Origin: Pseudomonadota bacterium
Lineage (GTDB): Bacteria; Pseudomonadota; Gammaproteobacteria; Steroidobacterales; Steroidobacteraceae
NCBI GenBank assembly: GCA_018241425.1
Contig: JAFEDU010000002.1
Coordinates: forward strand, 1,148,940 to 1,212,939
Length of the DNA stretch: 64,000 nt
Direction of reading: 5' to 3'
A program made the translations under genes and the position numbers. Positions 40,527 through 47,962 of this stretch are shown piece by piece (within the stretch, counting starts at the first letter, position 1; each line of letters opens with the position of its first letter). The notes under the pieces were generated by a model, which saw nothing but the letters and a program-made list of their open reading frames with translations, was not told the DNA's origin and made no database searches.

Positions 40527-41846
40527 TCAGTTTGAGATGGCGAATTCCGGCGCCTGGTTTAAATCGCGGGTATCGGAGGTGACCACGACGTCGCCGGCGG
40601 CGAGGCCGCGCAGCACCTCGATCTGGGCGACGCTCGCCGGCCCGAGCTCCACCGGGACGCGCTGGGCGTGGTCCCTGCGCACCACGTACACGCTGCGGGT
40701 GGTCGGCTCGATGAACGAGCCGCGCTCGAAGCGCAGCACCCGGTCGCGCTCGTCGAGCACGATGCGCACCGCGACCCGCTCGTTCTGCCGTAGCCGCGGC
40801 GGCTGGGGCCCGCTGAACTTGACGCGGCCGGTCACCTGGCTGGCATGTACCTCCGGGGAGATCGCGGTCACGGTGCCCGCGACCGGCTCACCCTCGAGCG
40901 TGATCTGTGCCGCCATGCCGGGCCTGATCTCGGTGGCATAAGTCTCGGCCACCTGGAACTCAATCTCGAACGCGGACAGGTCCACTACCGTGATGAGGGC
41001 CGCATCGGCGGCGACGTGGGTCTTCTCCTGAACGGCGAGGTTGCCGATCGTGCCGTCCACCGGGGAGCGCAGCTCCAGGGACTCCACCCGGGAGGCGAGC
41101 CCGGTCACCACGAGGGCCTGGCGGTCGCGCTCGAGCCGCTTGGTCCGCAGATCGAGCGCCAGGCTGTCGCGTTCGAGTGCAGCCGTGTCGCGCGCATGGT
41201 CGTAGTTGAGCTGCGCGGTCGATACGTCGTCCTGCGCACGCTTGTAGTCACGCTCGGGGATCACGTGCTGGTCCCAGGCCCACTGGTTGCGCGCGAGCTC
41301 GCGCTGCGCCGCCTGGATCGCCACCTGCGCGAGGTCCGCCTGCTGCTTGCTGGTGAGAATCTGGCGGCGGATCTCGATCTGCTGGCGGGCGAGGGCGGCG
41401 TCCAGACTGTCGAGCGTGGCACGCTCGCGCTGGTACTCGTTGCGCAGCTCGGGGCTGTCCAGGTGCGCCAGTACGTCCCCCTTCTTCACCGGGTCCCCCG
41501 CGTGTACGACATAGCTCACGGTGCCGGCGGCGATGGCGTACAGGGTCGGACTCACGGCCGCGACCACGGTTCCGTCAGCGGCCACGTCGCGGACGAAGGG
41601 ACCGCGTTCCACCGTAGCCAGGCGCAATCGCCCCCGGGAGATGACCTCCCCGGAGTGCAGCCAGCCATGGACGAGCAGGGCGACGAGAAGAAGAAAAAGC
41701 CCGGCCGCCGAGGCGGCGTAAACGGTTCGGAAGCGCCTCCAGTGACCTTGCGCCGGGCTTAACGGGGCGTCCTGGGCCTGGGTGCCGCGGATGCGGTCGG
41801 CCTCGGGGTTCGCGGACGGTAGCTTTTGCAGCTGAGCGAGTTTCAT
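40527..41846 (-). CDS. HlyD/MacA-like periplasmic adaptor
   Basis: A 439-residue membrane-fusion protein and first gene of the six-gene operon. A membrane segment lies near residues 45-65 (VYAASAAGLFLLLVALLVHGW), followed by a biotinyl-lipoyl-like half (GTVSYVVHAGDPVKKGDVLAHLD), a coiled-coil hairpin (about 125-245), the second lipoyl half (VDGTIGNLAVQEKTHVAADAAL) and beta-barrel and membrane-proximal domains. Such adaptors link the inner-membrane transporter to an outer-membrane channel such as TolC; no channel gene is present here. The ATG at 41846 has no clear ribosome site and lies close to the sigma-54-like element. Confidence 0.92.
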   Translation of the reverse strand: MKLAQLQKLPSANPEADRIRGTQAQDAPLSPAQGHWRRFRTVYAASAAGLFLLLVALLVHGWLHSGEVISRGRLRLATVERGPFVRDVAADGTVVAAVSPTLYAIAAGTVSYVVHAGDPVKKGDVLAHLDSPELRNEYQRERATLDSLDAALARQQIEIRRQILTSKQQADLAQVAIQAAQRELARNQWAWDQHVIPERDYKRAQDDVSTAQLNYDHARDTAALERDSLALDLRTKRLERDRQALVVTGLASRVESLELRSPVDGTIGNLAVQEKTHVAADAALITVVDLSAFEIEFQVAETYATEIRPGMAAQITLEGEPVAGTVTAISPEVHASQVTGRVKFSGPQPPRLRQNERVAVRIVLDERDRVLRFERGSFIEPTTRSVYVVRRDHAQRVPVELGPASVAQIEVLRGLAAGDVVVTSDTRDLNQAPEFAISN

Positions 41847-41862
41847 GCGTGACCGCAGGCAA

Positions 41863-41878
41863 TGCACCGCGCATGCCA
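41863..41878 (-). promoter_or_regulatory. Candidate sigma-54 promoter of the efflux operon
   Basis: On the minus strand TGGCATG-CGCG-GTGCA matches the -24/-12 consensus TGGCACG-N4-TTGCA at all but two positions, with the required 10 bp between the GG and GC doublets. An NtrC-type activator encoded in the operon supports it. Caveat: transcription would begin near 41852, leaving only about 6 nt before the adaptor ATG. Confidence 0.45.
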
Positions 41879-41967
41879 GCACCAGGCTGCGGCACGCCGC
41901 CACGCTCAAGCGCCTGAACGGGCTCGGGATCTGAGCCGCTTAGCTTGCGGCGAGGTCGGCATGCGGT

Positions 41968-42013
41968 GTGTCCGCGCGGTGACCGCGGACACCGGCGGAC
42001 ACTTCCCGGACAC
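41968..42013 (-). repeat. CGGACAC repeat cluster, likely activator binding sites
   Basis: CGGACAC occurs at 41986-41992, 41996-42002 and 42007-42013, at steps of 10 and 11 bp, that is on one face of the helix. An inverted copy, GTGTCCG, is at 41968-41974, making an 8-bp inverted repeat with the first (GTGTCCGC ... GCGGACAC). The cluster is about 116-161 bp upstream of the predicted sigma-54 transcription start, the usual place for NtrC-family enhancers. Confidence 0.6.
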
Positions 42014-42097
42014 CTCGGGTGAAAGGGCCTCGCTTGCCTTGCAGGGACGGTGGCGCGCACAGTCGGGAGCGTCGCGCTTGTCGTCCAAGGAGGACTC

Positions 42098-42358
42098 ATG
42101 GCCACACGCCGAACTCCCGCGCCCCCCCGTCCCACCGAGGCCGTCCCGCCCACCCTGCGCCCGACGCTGCGGGCGAAGCCCCTCGCCAGGGCCGCCCCCG
42201 TCACCGCGGATGCCCGTCACGCGATGATCGCCGAGAGTGCCTACCTGCGCGCCGAGCGGCGCGGGTTCACGCCCGGGAACGAGACCGAGGACTGGCTGGC
42301 CGCCGAGGCGGAAGTCGATGCGCTACTGAAGCTCACCCACGGGGGCTCGCCGCAGTAG
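42098..42358 (+). CDS. DUF2934 domain protein
   Basis: An 86-residue protein. After a Pro/Arg-rich basic N-terminus it holds a DUF2934 motif (MIAESAYLRAERRGFTPGNETEDWLAAEAEVDALL, in part AYLRAERRGF and DWLAAEAEV). The function of the domain is unknown; it is common in small soluble proteobacterial proteins. AGGAGG stands 5 bp before the ATG, which decides the start. It is divergent from the efflux operon, so the repeat cluster at 41968-42013 might serve it too. Its 3' end overlaps apbE by 26 bp, tail to tail. Confidence 0.8.
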   Translation: MATRRTPAPPRPTEAVPPTLRPTLRAKPLARAAPVTADARHAMIAESAYLRAERRGFTPGNETEDWLAAEAEVDALLKLTHGGSPQ

Positions 42359-43373
42359 CACCGGCCTCATCCCCGGGCCGGTTGCTCGGCGGCCGCAGGC
42401 CGTTCGAGTAAACGATCTTGCCCTCGGGGGTGATGAAGACGGCGTCGACATCCGGCAGGCGGTTGATGATCTCGAGCGCCTTCTGTGCACCGAGCACGAA
42501 GGCGGTCTTGGAGAGTCCGTCGGTCTGGGTGGCGGTGGGTGCAAGGATCGTCGCGCTGCGCACCTTGCTGGCCGAGCGGCCGGTGTGCGGGTCGATGATG
42601 TGGTGGTAGCGCACGCCGTCCTCGTCGAAGTAGCGCTCGTAGTCCCCGGAGGTCGACATCGCCGTGTCCGACAGCGGGATGCGCGTCACGACCTTGGTCG
42701 GGTCATCGGGATGGCGGATCGCGACCAGCCAGGGCCGGCCCATGTGGTCGCCGAGGATGCGCGTGTCGCCGCCGGCGGTGACCACGGCGTGCTGGATGCC
42801 GCGCGCCTTCAGGATGTCGATCCCGCGGTCGACCGCGTAGCCCTTGCCGATCCCGCCGAGGTCGATGCGCATGCCGGGGTGCTCGAAGCGCACGGTGTGG
42901 TGGGCCTCGTCGAGCAGCATGTTGCGCCAGTTGACGGCCGGCAGCGCGCTCTTGATCTGCGCCTCGGTCGGGTGCACGTGCTTGGGATAGTCGTACATGT
43001 AGCCGACGCTGGCATACGTGATGTCGAAGGCACCCTCGGTGATCTGCGAGTAGTAGGTGGAGAGCTTGATGAGATCGAACAACTCCTTGTCGACCTGCAC
43101 CGGTTCGTCGTTGGCATGCTGGTTGATGCGCGACAGCTGGCTCTCCGGCTTGTAGTGGCTCATGAGCTCGTCGATGCGGCGCATGTCGGACATCACGGCG
43201 TCGATCGCCTCGTTGCCCTTGCCCGCATCCTCGCTCCAGACCTCCACGTAGATGCGCGTGCCCATGATGGCCTCGGTGCGCTCGTACCAGGCCGCGTGCG
43301 CCGGGGCGACCGCGATGGCGGCCATGAGCGCGAGCAGCGCGCGCAGCGGGTGGGCAAGTTGGCGTGACCGCAT
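42333..43373 (-). CDS. apbE: FAD:protein FMN transferase (ApbE family)
   Basis: ApbE covalently attaches FMN to threonine in exported flavoproteins such as NqrB/NqrC or RnfG. The 346 residues open with a signal peptide (LLALMAAIAVAPAHA), then the family blocks TEAIMGTRIYVEVW, MRIDLGGIGKGYAVDR, VTAGGDTRILG, and the metal-binding HIIDPHTGRSASKV with SDGLSKTAFVLG-like TDGLSKTAFVLG. It should act in the periplasm. No flavoprotein substrate gene is adjacent, so the target must be elsewhere. Confidence 0.94.
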   Translation of the reverse strand: MRSRQLAHPLRALLALMAAIAVAPAHAAWYERTEAIMGTRIYVEVWSEDAGKGNEAIDAVMSDMRRIDELMSHYKPESQLSRINQHANDEPVQVDKELFDLIKLSTYYSQITEGAFDITYASVGYMYDYPKHVHPTEAQIKSALPAVNWRNMLLDEAHHTVRFEHPGMRIDLGGIGKGYAVDRGIDILKARGIQHAVVTAGGDTRILGDHMGRPWLVAIRHPDDPTKVVTRIPLSDTAMSTSGDYERYFDEDGVRYHHIIDPHTGRSASKVRSATILAPTATQTDGLSKTAFVLGAQKALEIINRLPDVDAVFITPEGKIVYSNGLRPPSNRPGDEAGATAASPRG

Positions 43374-43490
43374 CGTGACACTCTCGAGTTCGGGGGGCGG
43401 GCGGGTGGGGTTTTAGCCTACACCGGATCGCCGCGCCATTGAGCTGAACGGCAGCTGAAACACCGACGCGCGTTTTCGTGCGCGCGGGGA

Positions 43491-43517
43491 TTGGGGTATT
43501 CTCCAGATTCCTACAAT
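43491..43517 (+). promoter_or_regulatory. Possible promoter of the DUF3761 protein gene
   Basis: TTGGGG (43491-43496) and TACAAT (43512-43517) are separated by 15 bp, shorter than the optimum, about 30 bp before the start codon at 43546. The surrounding stretch is AT-rich for this genome. Confidence 0.35.
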
Positions 43518-43545
43518 AAGCGTTCAATCGCACGGAGATCTGCAA

Positions 43546-44382
43546 ATGAACGTAAGAAAGTCCACTGCGCTCTGGGGAGTCCTTGCCGCTGCTGCCGTAC
43601 TGGCAACGCCGTTGGTGAGCTCCGCACAGGATGCCGCCAGTACCCCGGTGACCTGCAAGGATGGCACGACTTCGCCCCACGGCGGTCGCGGCGCCTGCAG
43701 TGGCCACGGTGGTATCGACAAGACGGCGACTGCCGCGGCGGCCGGCACGTCCTCCTCCGGCAGCTCGGCATCGAGCGCGGCTCCGGCCGCGGCCCCCGCG
43801 GCAAGCAGCTCGGGCGCTGCAGCCAACACCGTCTGCAATGACGGCACCACGTCCGCCAAGAGCGGCCGCGGCGCCTGTAGCGGCCACGGTGGGGTCAACA
43901 AGGCGGCCAGCGCCACTCCGGCCGGATCCGCCGCTCCTGCGGCAGCCTCGGCGGCGCCGGCGGCTGCGGCGAGCAGCAGCTCCGCGGCGAACACCGTGTG
44001 CAACGACGGCACGACCTCGACCCACCGCGGGCGCGGTGCGTGCAGCGGCCACGGCGGGGTGAACAAGGCCGCGAGTGCGAGCCCGGCAGCGGCTCCAGCC
44101 CCGGCTGCCGCTCCGGCCCCGGCGGCCACCAAGCCTGCGGCCGCGGCCGCGGCCCCGGCAGCGACGACGGCCGCCGCCTCGTCCAGCAGCGGCAAGTGGA
44201 CTCCTCCGGCCCAGCCGGCTGCCGGCGGCGGTCCGGGCCAGGTGTGGGTCAACTCCGCGAGCAACGTGTACCACTGCCAGGGCGATGTCTGGTATGGCAA
44301 GACCAAGGCCGGCCAGTACATGACCGAGGACGCGGCCAAGGCAGCGGGCAACCGTCCCGACCACGGCAAGCCCTGCTCTTGA
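43546..44382 (+). CDS. Secreted protein with three DUF3761 repeats
   Basis: A 278-residue exported protein. A signal peptide (LWGVLAAAAVLATPLVSSAQ) is followed by three copies of C-x-DGTTS-x3-GRGACSGHGG (residues 37-59, 97-119, 152-174), the DUF3761 pattern, joined by Ala/Ser/Pro-rich linkers of about 30-40 residues. The C-terminal 50 residues form a separate module (VWVNSASNVYHCQGDVWYGKT) seen at the end of other small proteobacterial secreted proteins. Each repeat has two cysteines and a His, which could form a disulfide or bind metal. Function is unknown; a flexible periplasmic or surface protein is likely. Confidence 0.8.
   Translation: MNVRKSTALWGVLAAAAVLATPLVSSAQDAASTPVTCKDGTTSPHGGRGACSGHGGIDKTATAAAAGTSSSGSSASSAAPAAAPAASSSGAAANTVCNDGTTSAKSGRGACSGHGGVNKAASATPAGSAAPAAASAAPAAAASSSSAANTVCNDGTTSTHRGRGACSGHGGVNKAASASPAAAPAPAAAPAPAATKPAAAAAAPAATTAAASSSSGKWTPPAQPAAGGGPGQVWVNSASNVYHCQGDVWYGKTKAGQYMTEDAAKAAGNRPDHGKPCS
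43654..44067 (+). repeat. Three DUF3761-coding direct repeats
   Basis: Units at 43654-43722, 43834-43902 and 43999-44067, each 69 bp, encode the cysteine repeats of the secreted protein. Units two and three are nearly identical in protein sequence (VCNDGTTS...GRGACSGHGGVNKAAS), pointing to duplication within the gene. Confidence 0.8.
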
Positions 44383-44437
44383 GGGATGCGCGCAGCGCGC
44401 CCGGGATGGCCGGCGCGCGCAGCGTTGCCCTGAAGGC

Positions 44438-45601
44438 ATGAAGCGCCGTGACTTCCTGCTGAGCGCGCCCGCCGGCCTCATGGCCGCGCGGGCGCTGTCG
44501 GCTGCGGAAGCGCCGCTCGTGGCGCTGCCGGGCAAGGCCCCGCTCCTGGAGCGGGCCTTCCGGCCGCCGAACTTCGAGACGCCGCTCGCGGCACTCGCCC
44601 CGGATTTCACGCCTAACCCGCTCTTCTTCGTGCGCTATCACTTGGCCGTGATCCCGCAGGTTGACCCGCGCGCCTGGCGCCTCTCGGTCGGCGGTGCGAG
44701 CGCGGGCCACGAGTTGTCGCTTTCGCTGCGGGACCTGCACGAGAACTTCGCGCCCGCGGAGGTCGTGGCCGTCAACCAGTGTTCCGGAAACCGACGCGGA
44801 CTGTTCGAGCCGCGCGTGCCGGGCGTGCAGTGGGGCAACGGTGCCATGGGCAATGCGCGCTGGCGCGGCGTGCGACTGCGCGACGTCCTGGAACGCGCGG
44901 GCATCGTGAGCGATGCGCTCGAGGTGTGGGTGCGCGGGGCCGACCGCCCGGTGCTGGAGGCGACCCCGCCGTTCCAGAAGAGCCTGCCGCTCGCCCGCGC
45001 CCTCGATGACAGCACGCTGATTGCGTTCGAGATGAATGGCGCGCCGCTGCCGCACTGGAACGGCGCGCCGGCACGCCTGGTGGTTCCGGGGTGGACCGGG
45101 ACGTACTGGATGAAGCACCTGACGGAGGTGCGCCTGGAGCCCAAGCCGCTGGAGAACTTCTGGATGAAGGCGGCCTACCGCCTGCCGGTCGCCGGCTTTC
45201 CGGGCGGCGGCTTCCCCAGCCAGTCGAACGCCGAGACGCGTCCGATCACCGACATCCTGGTGAATTCGCTCATCACCTCACCCGGGCCCGGTGACCGGCT
45301 GCCGCGCGGACGCCCGGCGCAGCTGCGGGGGAAGGCCTGGGATGGCGGCGTCGGGATCGAGGCCGTCGATGTCTCGGTCGATGGCGGGAACGCGTGGCAG
45401 CCGGCACGGCTGGGCGATGACCTGGGCCGCTACGCCTGGCGCAGCTTCGAGTATCCCCTGGACACCTCGAAAGCCGGGCTACTGAAGGTGCGGGTGCGGG
45501 CACGCAGCCGTGACGGCAGCATGCAACCGGACGGACTCACCTTCAACGCCTCCGGCTACCACGACAATCGGGTGCAGCGCCTTACGGTGGAAGTCGCGTG
45601 A
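44438..45601 (+). CDS. sorA: Sulfite dehydrogenase molybdopterin subunit (SorA-like)
   Basis: Oxidises sulfite to sulfate in the periplasm, passing electrons to a cytochrome c. The 387-residue protein begins with a twin-arginine-type signal (KRRDFLLSAPAGLMAARALSA). The oxidoreductase molybdopterin domain holds the Mo-ligand cysteine (Cys115, AVNQCSGNRRGLF), PHWNGAPARLVVPGWTGTYWMKHL, and a C-terminal Mo-co dimerisation domain (GIEAVDVSVDGGNAW). The cytochrome gene overlaps its stop by 4 bp, the SorAB arrangement. Sulfite oxidase-like proteins with other substrates exist, so the exact substrate is inferred. Confidence 0.87.
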   Translation: MKRRDFLLSAPAGLMAARALSAAEAPLVALPGKAPLLERAFRPPNFETPLAALAPDFTPNPLFFVRYHLAVIPQVDPRAWRLSVGGASAGHELSLSLRDLHENFAPAEVVAVNQCSGNRRGLFEPRVPGVQWGNGAMGNARWRGVRLRDVLERAGIVSDALEVWVRGADRPVLEATPPFQKSLPLARALDDSTLIAFEMNGAPLPHWNGAPARLVVPGWTGTYWMKHLTEVRLEPKPLENFWMKAAYRLPVAGFPGGGFPSQSNAETRPITDILVNSLITSPGPGDRLPRGRPAQLRGKAWDGGVGIEAVDVSVDGGNAWQPARLGDDLGRYAWRSFEYPLDTSKAGLLKVRVRARSRDGSMQPDGLTFNASGYHDNRVQRLTVEVA

Positions 45602-45900
45602 GGAGTGCGCTTGCCCTCGCGCTGCTTACGATCATCGCCGCCGCCGGTGCGGTGGCGTATGCGAACGCGGCGGAGCCGGTCGTCGCGCTTAAGGAGGCAC
45701 CGGGCCGCGCCGTCACCCAGGGCCTGTGCGCGGTCTGTCACAGCCTCGAGTACATCCCGGCCAATGCGCCGGCCATGGACCGCGGTGCCTGGCTGAAGAC
45801 CGTGCAGAAGATGCGCGAGCGCTACGGGGCGCCCATCGACGATGCGCAGGCGCGCGAGATCGTCGACTACCTGTCGGCCACCTACGCCGGCAAGCGCTGA
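45598..45900 (+). CDS. sorB: Monoheme cytochrome c subunit (SorB-like)
   Basis: A 100-residue exported cytochrome, with a signal peptide (ALALLTIIAAAGAVAYANA) and one heme motif CAVCH (44-48). The distal axial ligand is not certain; a methionine in MDRGAWLKTVQKMRERY is likely. It would accept electrons from the molybdenum subunit encoded just upstream. It starts with GTG inside the end of sorA. Its stop abuts the stop of the convergent protease gene. Confidence 0.88.
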   Translation: MRSALALALLTIIAAAGAVAYANAAEPVVALKEAPGRAVTQGLCAVCHSLEYIPANAPAMDRGAWLKTVQKMRERYGAPIDDAQAREIVDYLSATYAGKR

Positions 45901-46776
45901 TCAGCCGCCCGCGGCCGTCGCGCCGTCGGGGCCTGCCGCAAACGTGTCGCACTCGTTGATGGAGCCGCTGGCAAGCCCGCGCTTGAACCAGCTGGTGCGC
46001 TCGGCTGCCGTGCCGTGAGTGAAGGACTCCGGCACGACGTAACCCTGGGCGCGCTTCTGCAGGGTGTCGTCGCCGACCGCCGCGGCGGCGCGCAGCGCCG
46101 AATCCACATCACCCTGCTCGAGGATGTGCTTGGTCTGGTCCGCGTGGCGCGCCCACACGCCGGCGAAGCAATCGGCCTGCAGCTCGAGCCGCACCGAGAG
46201 CTGGTTCGCCTGCGCATCTGAGCCGTGCTGCTGTGCCGCACGCACCTTGTCCGCGATGCCGAGCAGGTTCTGCACGTGGTGCCCGACCTCGTGGGCGAGT
46301 ACGTAGGCCTCGGCAAACTCCCCCGGCGCGTGGAACTCATCCGAGAGCTGCTGGAAGAAGCCGAGGTCGAGGTACACCTTGCGGTCGAGCGGGCAGTAGA
46401 AGGGGCCGGCGGCGGCACTCCCGGTGCCGCAGGCCGTGGGCATGCGGTCACGGTAGAGCACCAGCTTCGGCGGCACATACTGGCTGCCCATGGACTGGAA
46501 GATCGCGCCCCAGGTGTCCTCGGTCTCCCCGAGCACCGCGGCGATGAAGCGGCCCTGCTGGTCGGTGGGGGCCCCGGACGTGGCCGCGGGCGCGGCCTGC
46601 TGGCTCGGTACCGCGCTCATGAGCCCGAGGATCACGCGCGGGTCGATGCCGAGGAAGTACGAAGCGACCAGCGCCAGGAGGGTACCGCCGATGCCCAACT
46701 TCAGTCCGCGACCGCCTCCGGTGCTGCCGCGCGCATCCTCGACATTGCTGCTTTCACGAAGATCATCCCAGCGCAC
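45901..46776 (-). CDS. ypfJ: YpfJ-like neutral zinc metallopeptidase
   Basis: A 291-residue membrane-anchored protein: an N-terminal cytoplasmic stretch (MRWDDLRESSNVEDARG), one membrane helix (LGIGGTLLALVASYFLGI), and a periplasmic domain with FYCPLDRKVYLDLGFF, the zinc motif HEVGHH preceded by AYVLA, and LELQADCFAGVWA carrying a third ligand. WDDLRESSNVED is a hallmark of the family. The substrate is unknown. Confidence 0.92.
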   Translation of the reverse strand: MRWDDLRESSNVEDARGSTGGGRGLKLGIGGTLLALVASYFLGIDPRVILGLMSAVPSQQAAPAATSGAPTDQQGRFIAAVLGETEDTWGAIFQSMGSQYVPPKLVLYRDRMPTACGTGSAAAGPFYCPLDRKVYLDLGFFQQLSDEFHAPGEFAEAYVLAHEVGHHVQNLLGIADKVRAAQQHGSDAQANQLSVRLELQADCFAGVWARHADQTKHILEQGDVDSALRAAAAVGDDTLQKRAQGYVVPESFTHGTAAERTSWFKRGLASGSINECDTFAAGPDGATAAGG

Positions 46777-46843
46777 GGTCCTTCTCCTTGTTAGGGGCGC
46801 ATCGTGCCCGAACGCTATACCGCGCCCGTCGCGCAGTGCAAGC

Positions 46844-47800
46844 CTACTGCGGGCGCCTTTCCGGGCCGTGGTGGACGGCCGGGACGCGCAGCGAGTTGTA
46901 GAGCGATTCGAGGAAGGCGTCGGTGTTGACGAACCCCTTGGCCGGTGAATAGCGCTCGTTCCAGGCGCCGAGGAGCTTCGCCTGCTTCATCTGCTCCAGG
47001 GTCTTGCCGGCGGCGAGGGCAGAGGACACCCGCGCACTGGTGTCGGTGAGCATCTGCGTGTATTCGCGCAGGTCCGCAAGCGTGGCGACCGCCCCGTGGC
47101 CGGGGACGATGCGGCTGTCGGCCGGCGCGGTGCGCAGCACGTCCTCGCAGGCGGCGATCATGCCGCGCACGCTGCCGCCGCTCTTCACGTCGATGAAGGG
47201 AAAGCCGTAGCGCACGAAGATGTCACCCATATGCACGACGTGGGCACCGGTGAAGAACACCACCGAGTCGCCGTCGGTGTGTGCATTCGGGTAGTGGTGT
47301 ACCCGCACCACCTCCTGGTCGAGGTACAGCGTTATCTCGTCCTCGTAGGTGAGGCCGGGCAGGGCGGCCGCCTCGGCCGGCGGGAAGTCGATGCTGATCG
47401 AGCCGCCGTTGCCGGCAGTCCCGCCGCTGGCCAGGCGTGCGCGCAGGTTCACCTGCCCGATCACGGTCGCCCCGTCGCGGGCGAACGCCGCGTTGCCGTC
47501 GGTGTGGTCGTAGTGGTAGTGCGTATCGATCACGAAGCGCACCGGCTGGCTGGCGCCGGCGCCCTTGAGTGCGGCCTTGATGCGCTCGGCGAGCGGGGCG
47601 AACTCGGTGTCGACCAGGAGCACGCCGTCGGGGCCGGACAGGGCGGCGATGTTGCCGCCCGCGCCCTGCAAGAGCTGCACGCCGCCGGCCAGCGGGCTCA
47701 CATGGACCTCGACCTTGCTCAGGTCCTGCGCCGGAGGCGGCGCGGCCGCGAGTGGTGCACACAGGAGCAGGGCGAGGAGCGTCGGCGGTAGCGTGCGCAT
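46844..47800 (-). CDS. Exported metallo-beta-lactamase-fold hydrolase
   Basis: A 318-residue protein with a signal peptide (LPPTLLALLLCAPLAAA) and the binuclear zinc motif THYHYDHTDGN, then NAHTDGDSVVFF with a further His, and IVPGHGAVATLADL. The domain is of the type used by exported hydrolases of the SoxH/quinoprotein-relay group and subclass B beta-lactamases. The natural substrate cannot be told from sequence. The start at 47800 gives a clean signal peptide; longer readings run into the divergent promoter. Confidence 0.85.
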   Translation of the reverse strand: MRTLPPTLLALLLCAPLAAAPPPAQDLSKVEVHVSPLAGGVQLLQGAGGNIAALSGPDGVLLVDTEFAPLAERIKAALKGAGASQPVRFVIDTHYHYDHTDGNAAFARDGATVIGQVNLRARLASGGTAGNGGSISIDFPPAEAAALPGLTYEDEITLYLDQEVVRVHHYPNAHTDGDSVVFFTGAHVVHMGDIFVRYGFPFIDVKSGGSVRGMIAACEDVLRTAPADSRIVPGHGAVATLADLREYTQMLTDTSARVSSALAAGKTLEQMKQAKLLGAWNERYSPAKGFVNTDAFLESLYNSLRVPAVHHGPERRPQ

Positions 47801-47962
47801 GGGATGTCCATATTCCGGGTGAGGCGTGCGACAGCGCACGCGGAGGGATCGTAGCATGCGCCTGCACGCCGGCCGCCGCGGCGGTTCCCCCCTCAAGGCG
47901 GTAACTGCGTACACTGGCGCCCGGCGCTGGGTGCGGGCGACAAACGACAGGAAGGGGCTGCG

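Noticed and set aside
43654..44067. CRISPR-like array
   Set aside because: The three repeats are in frame inside a signal-peptide protein and encode a known domain pattern; spacers are coding linkers.
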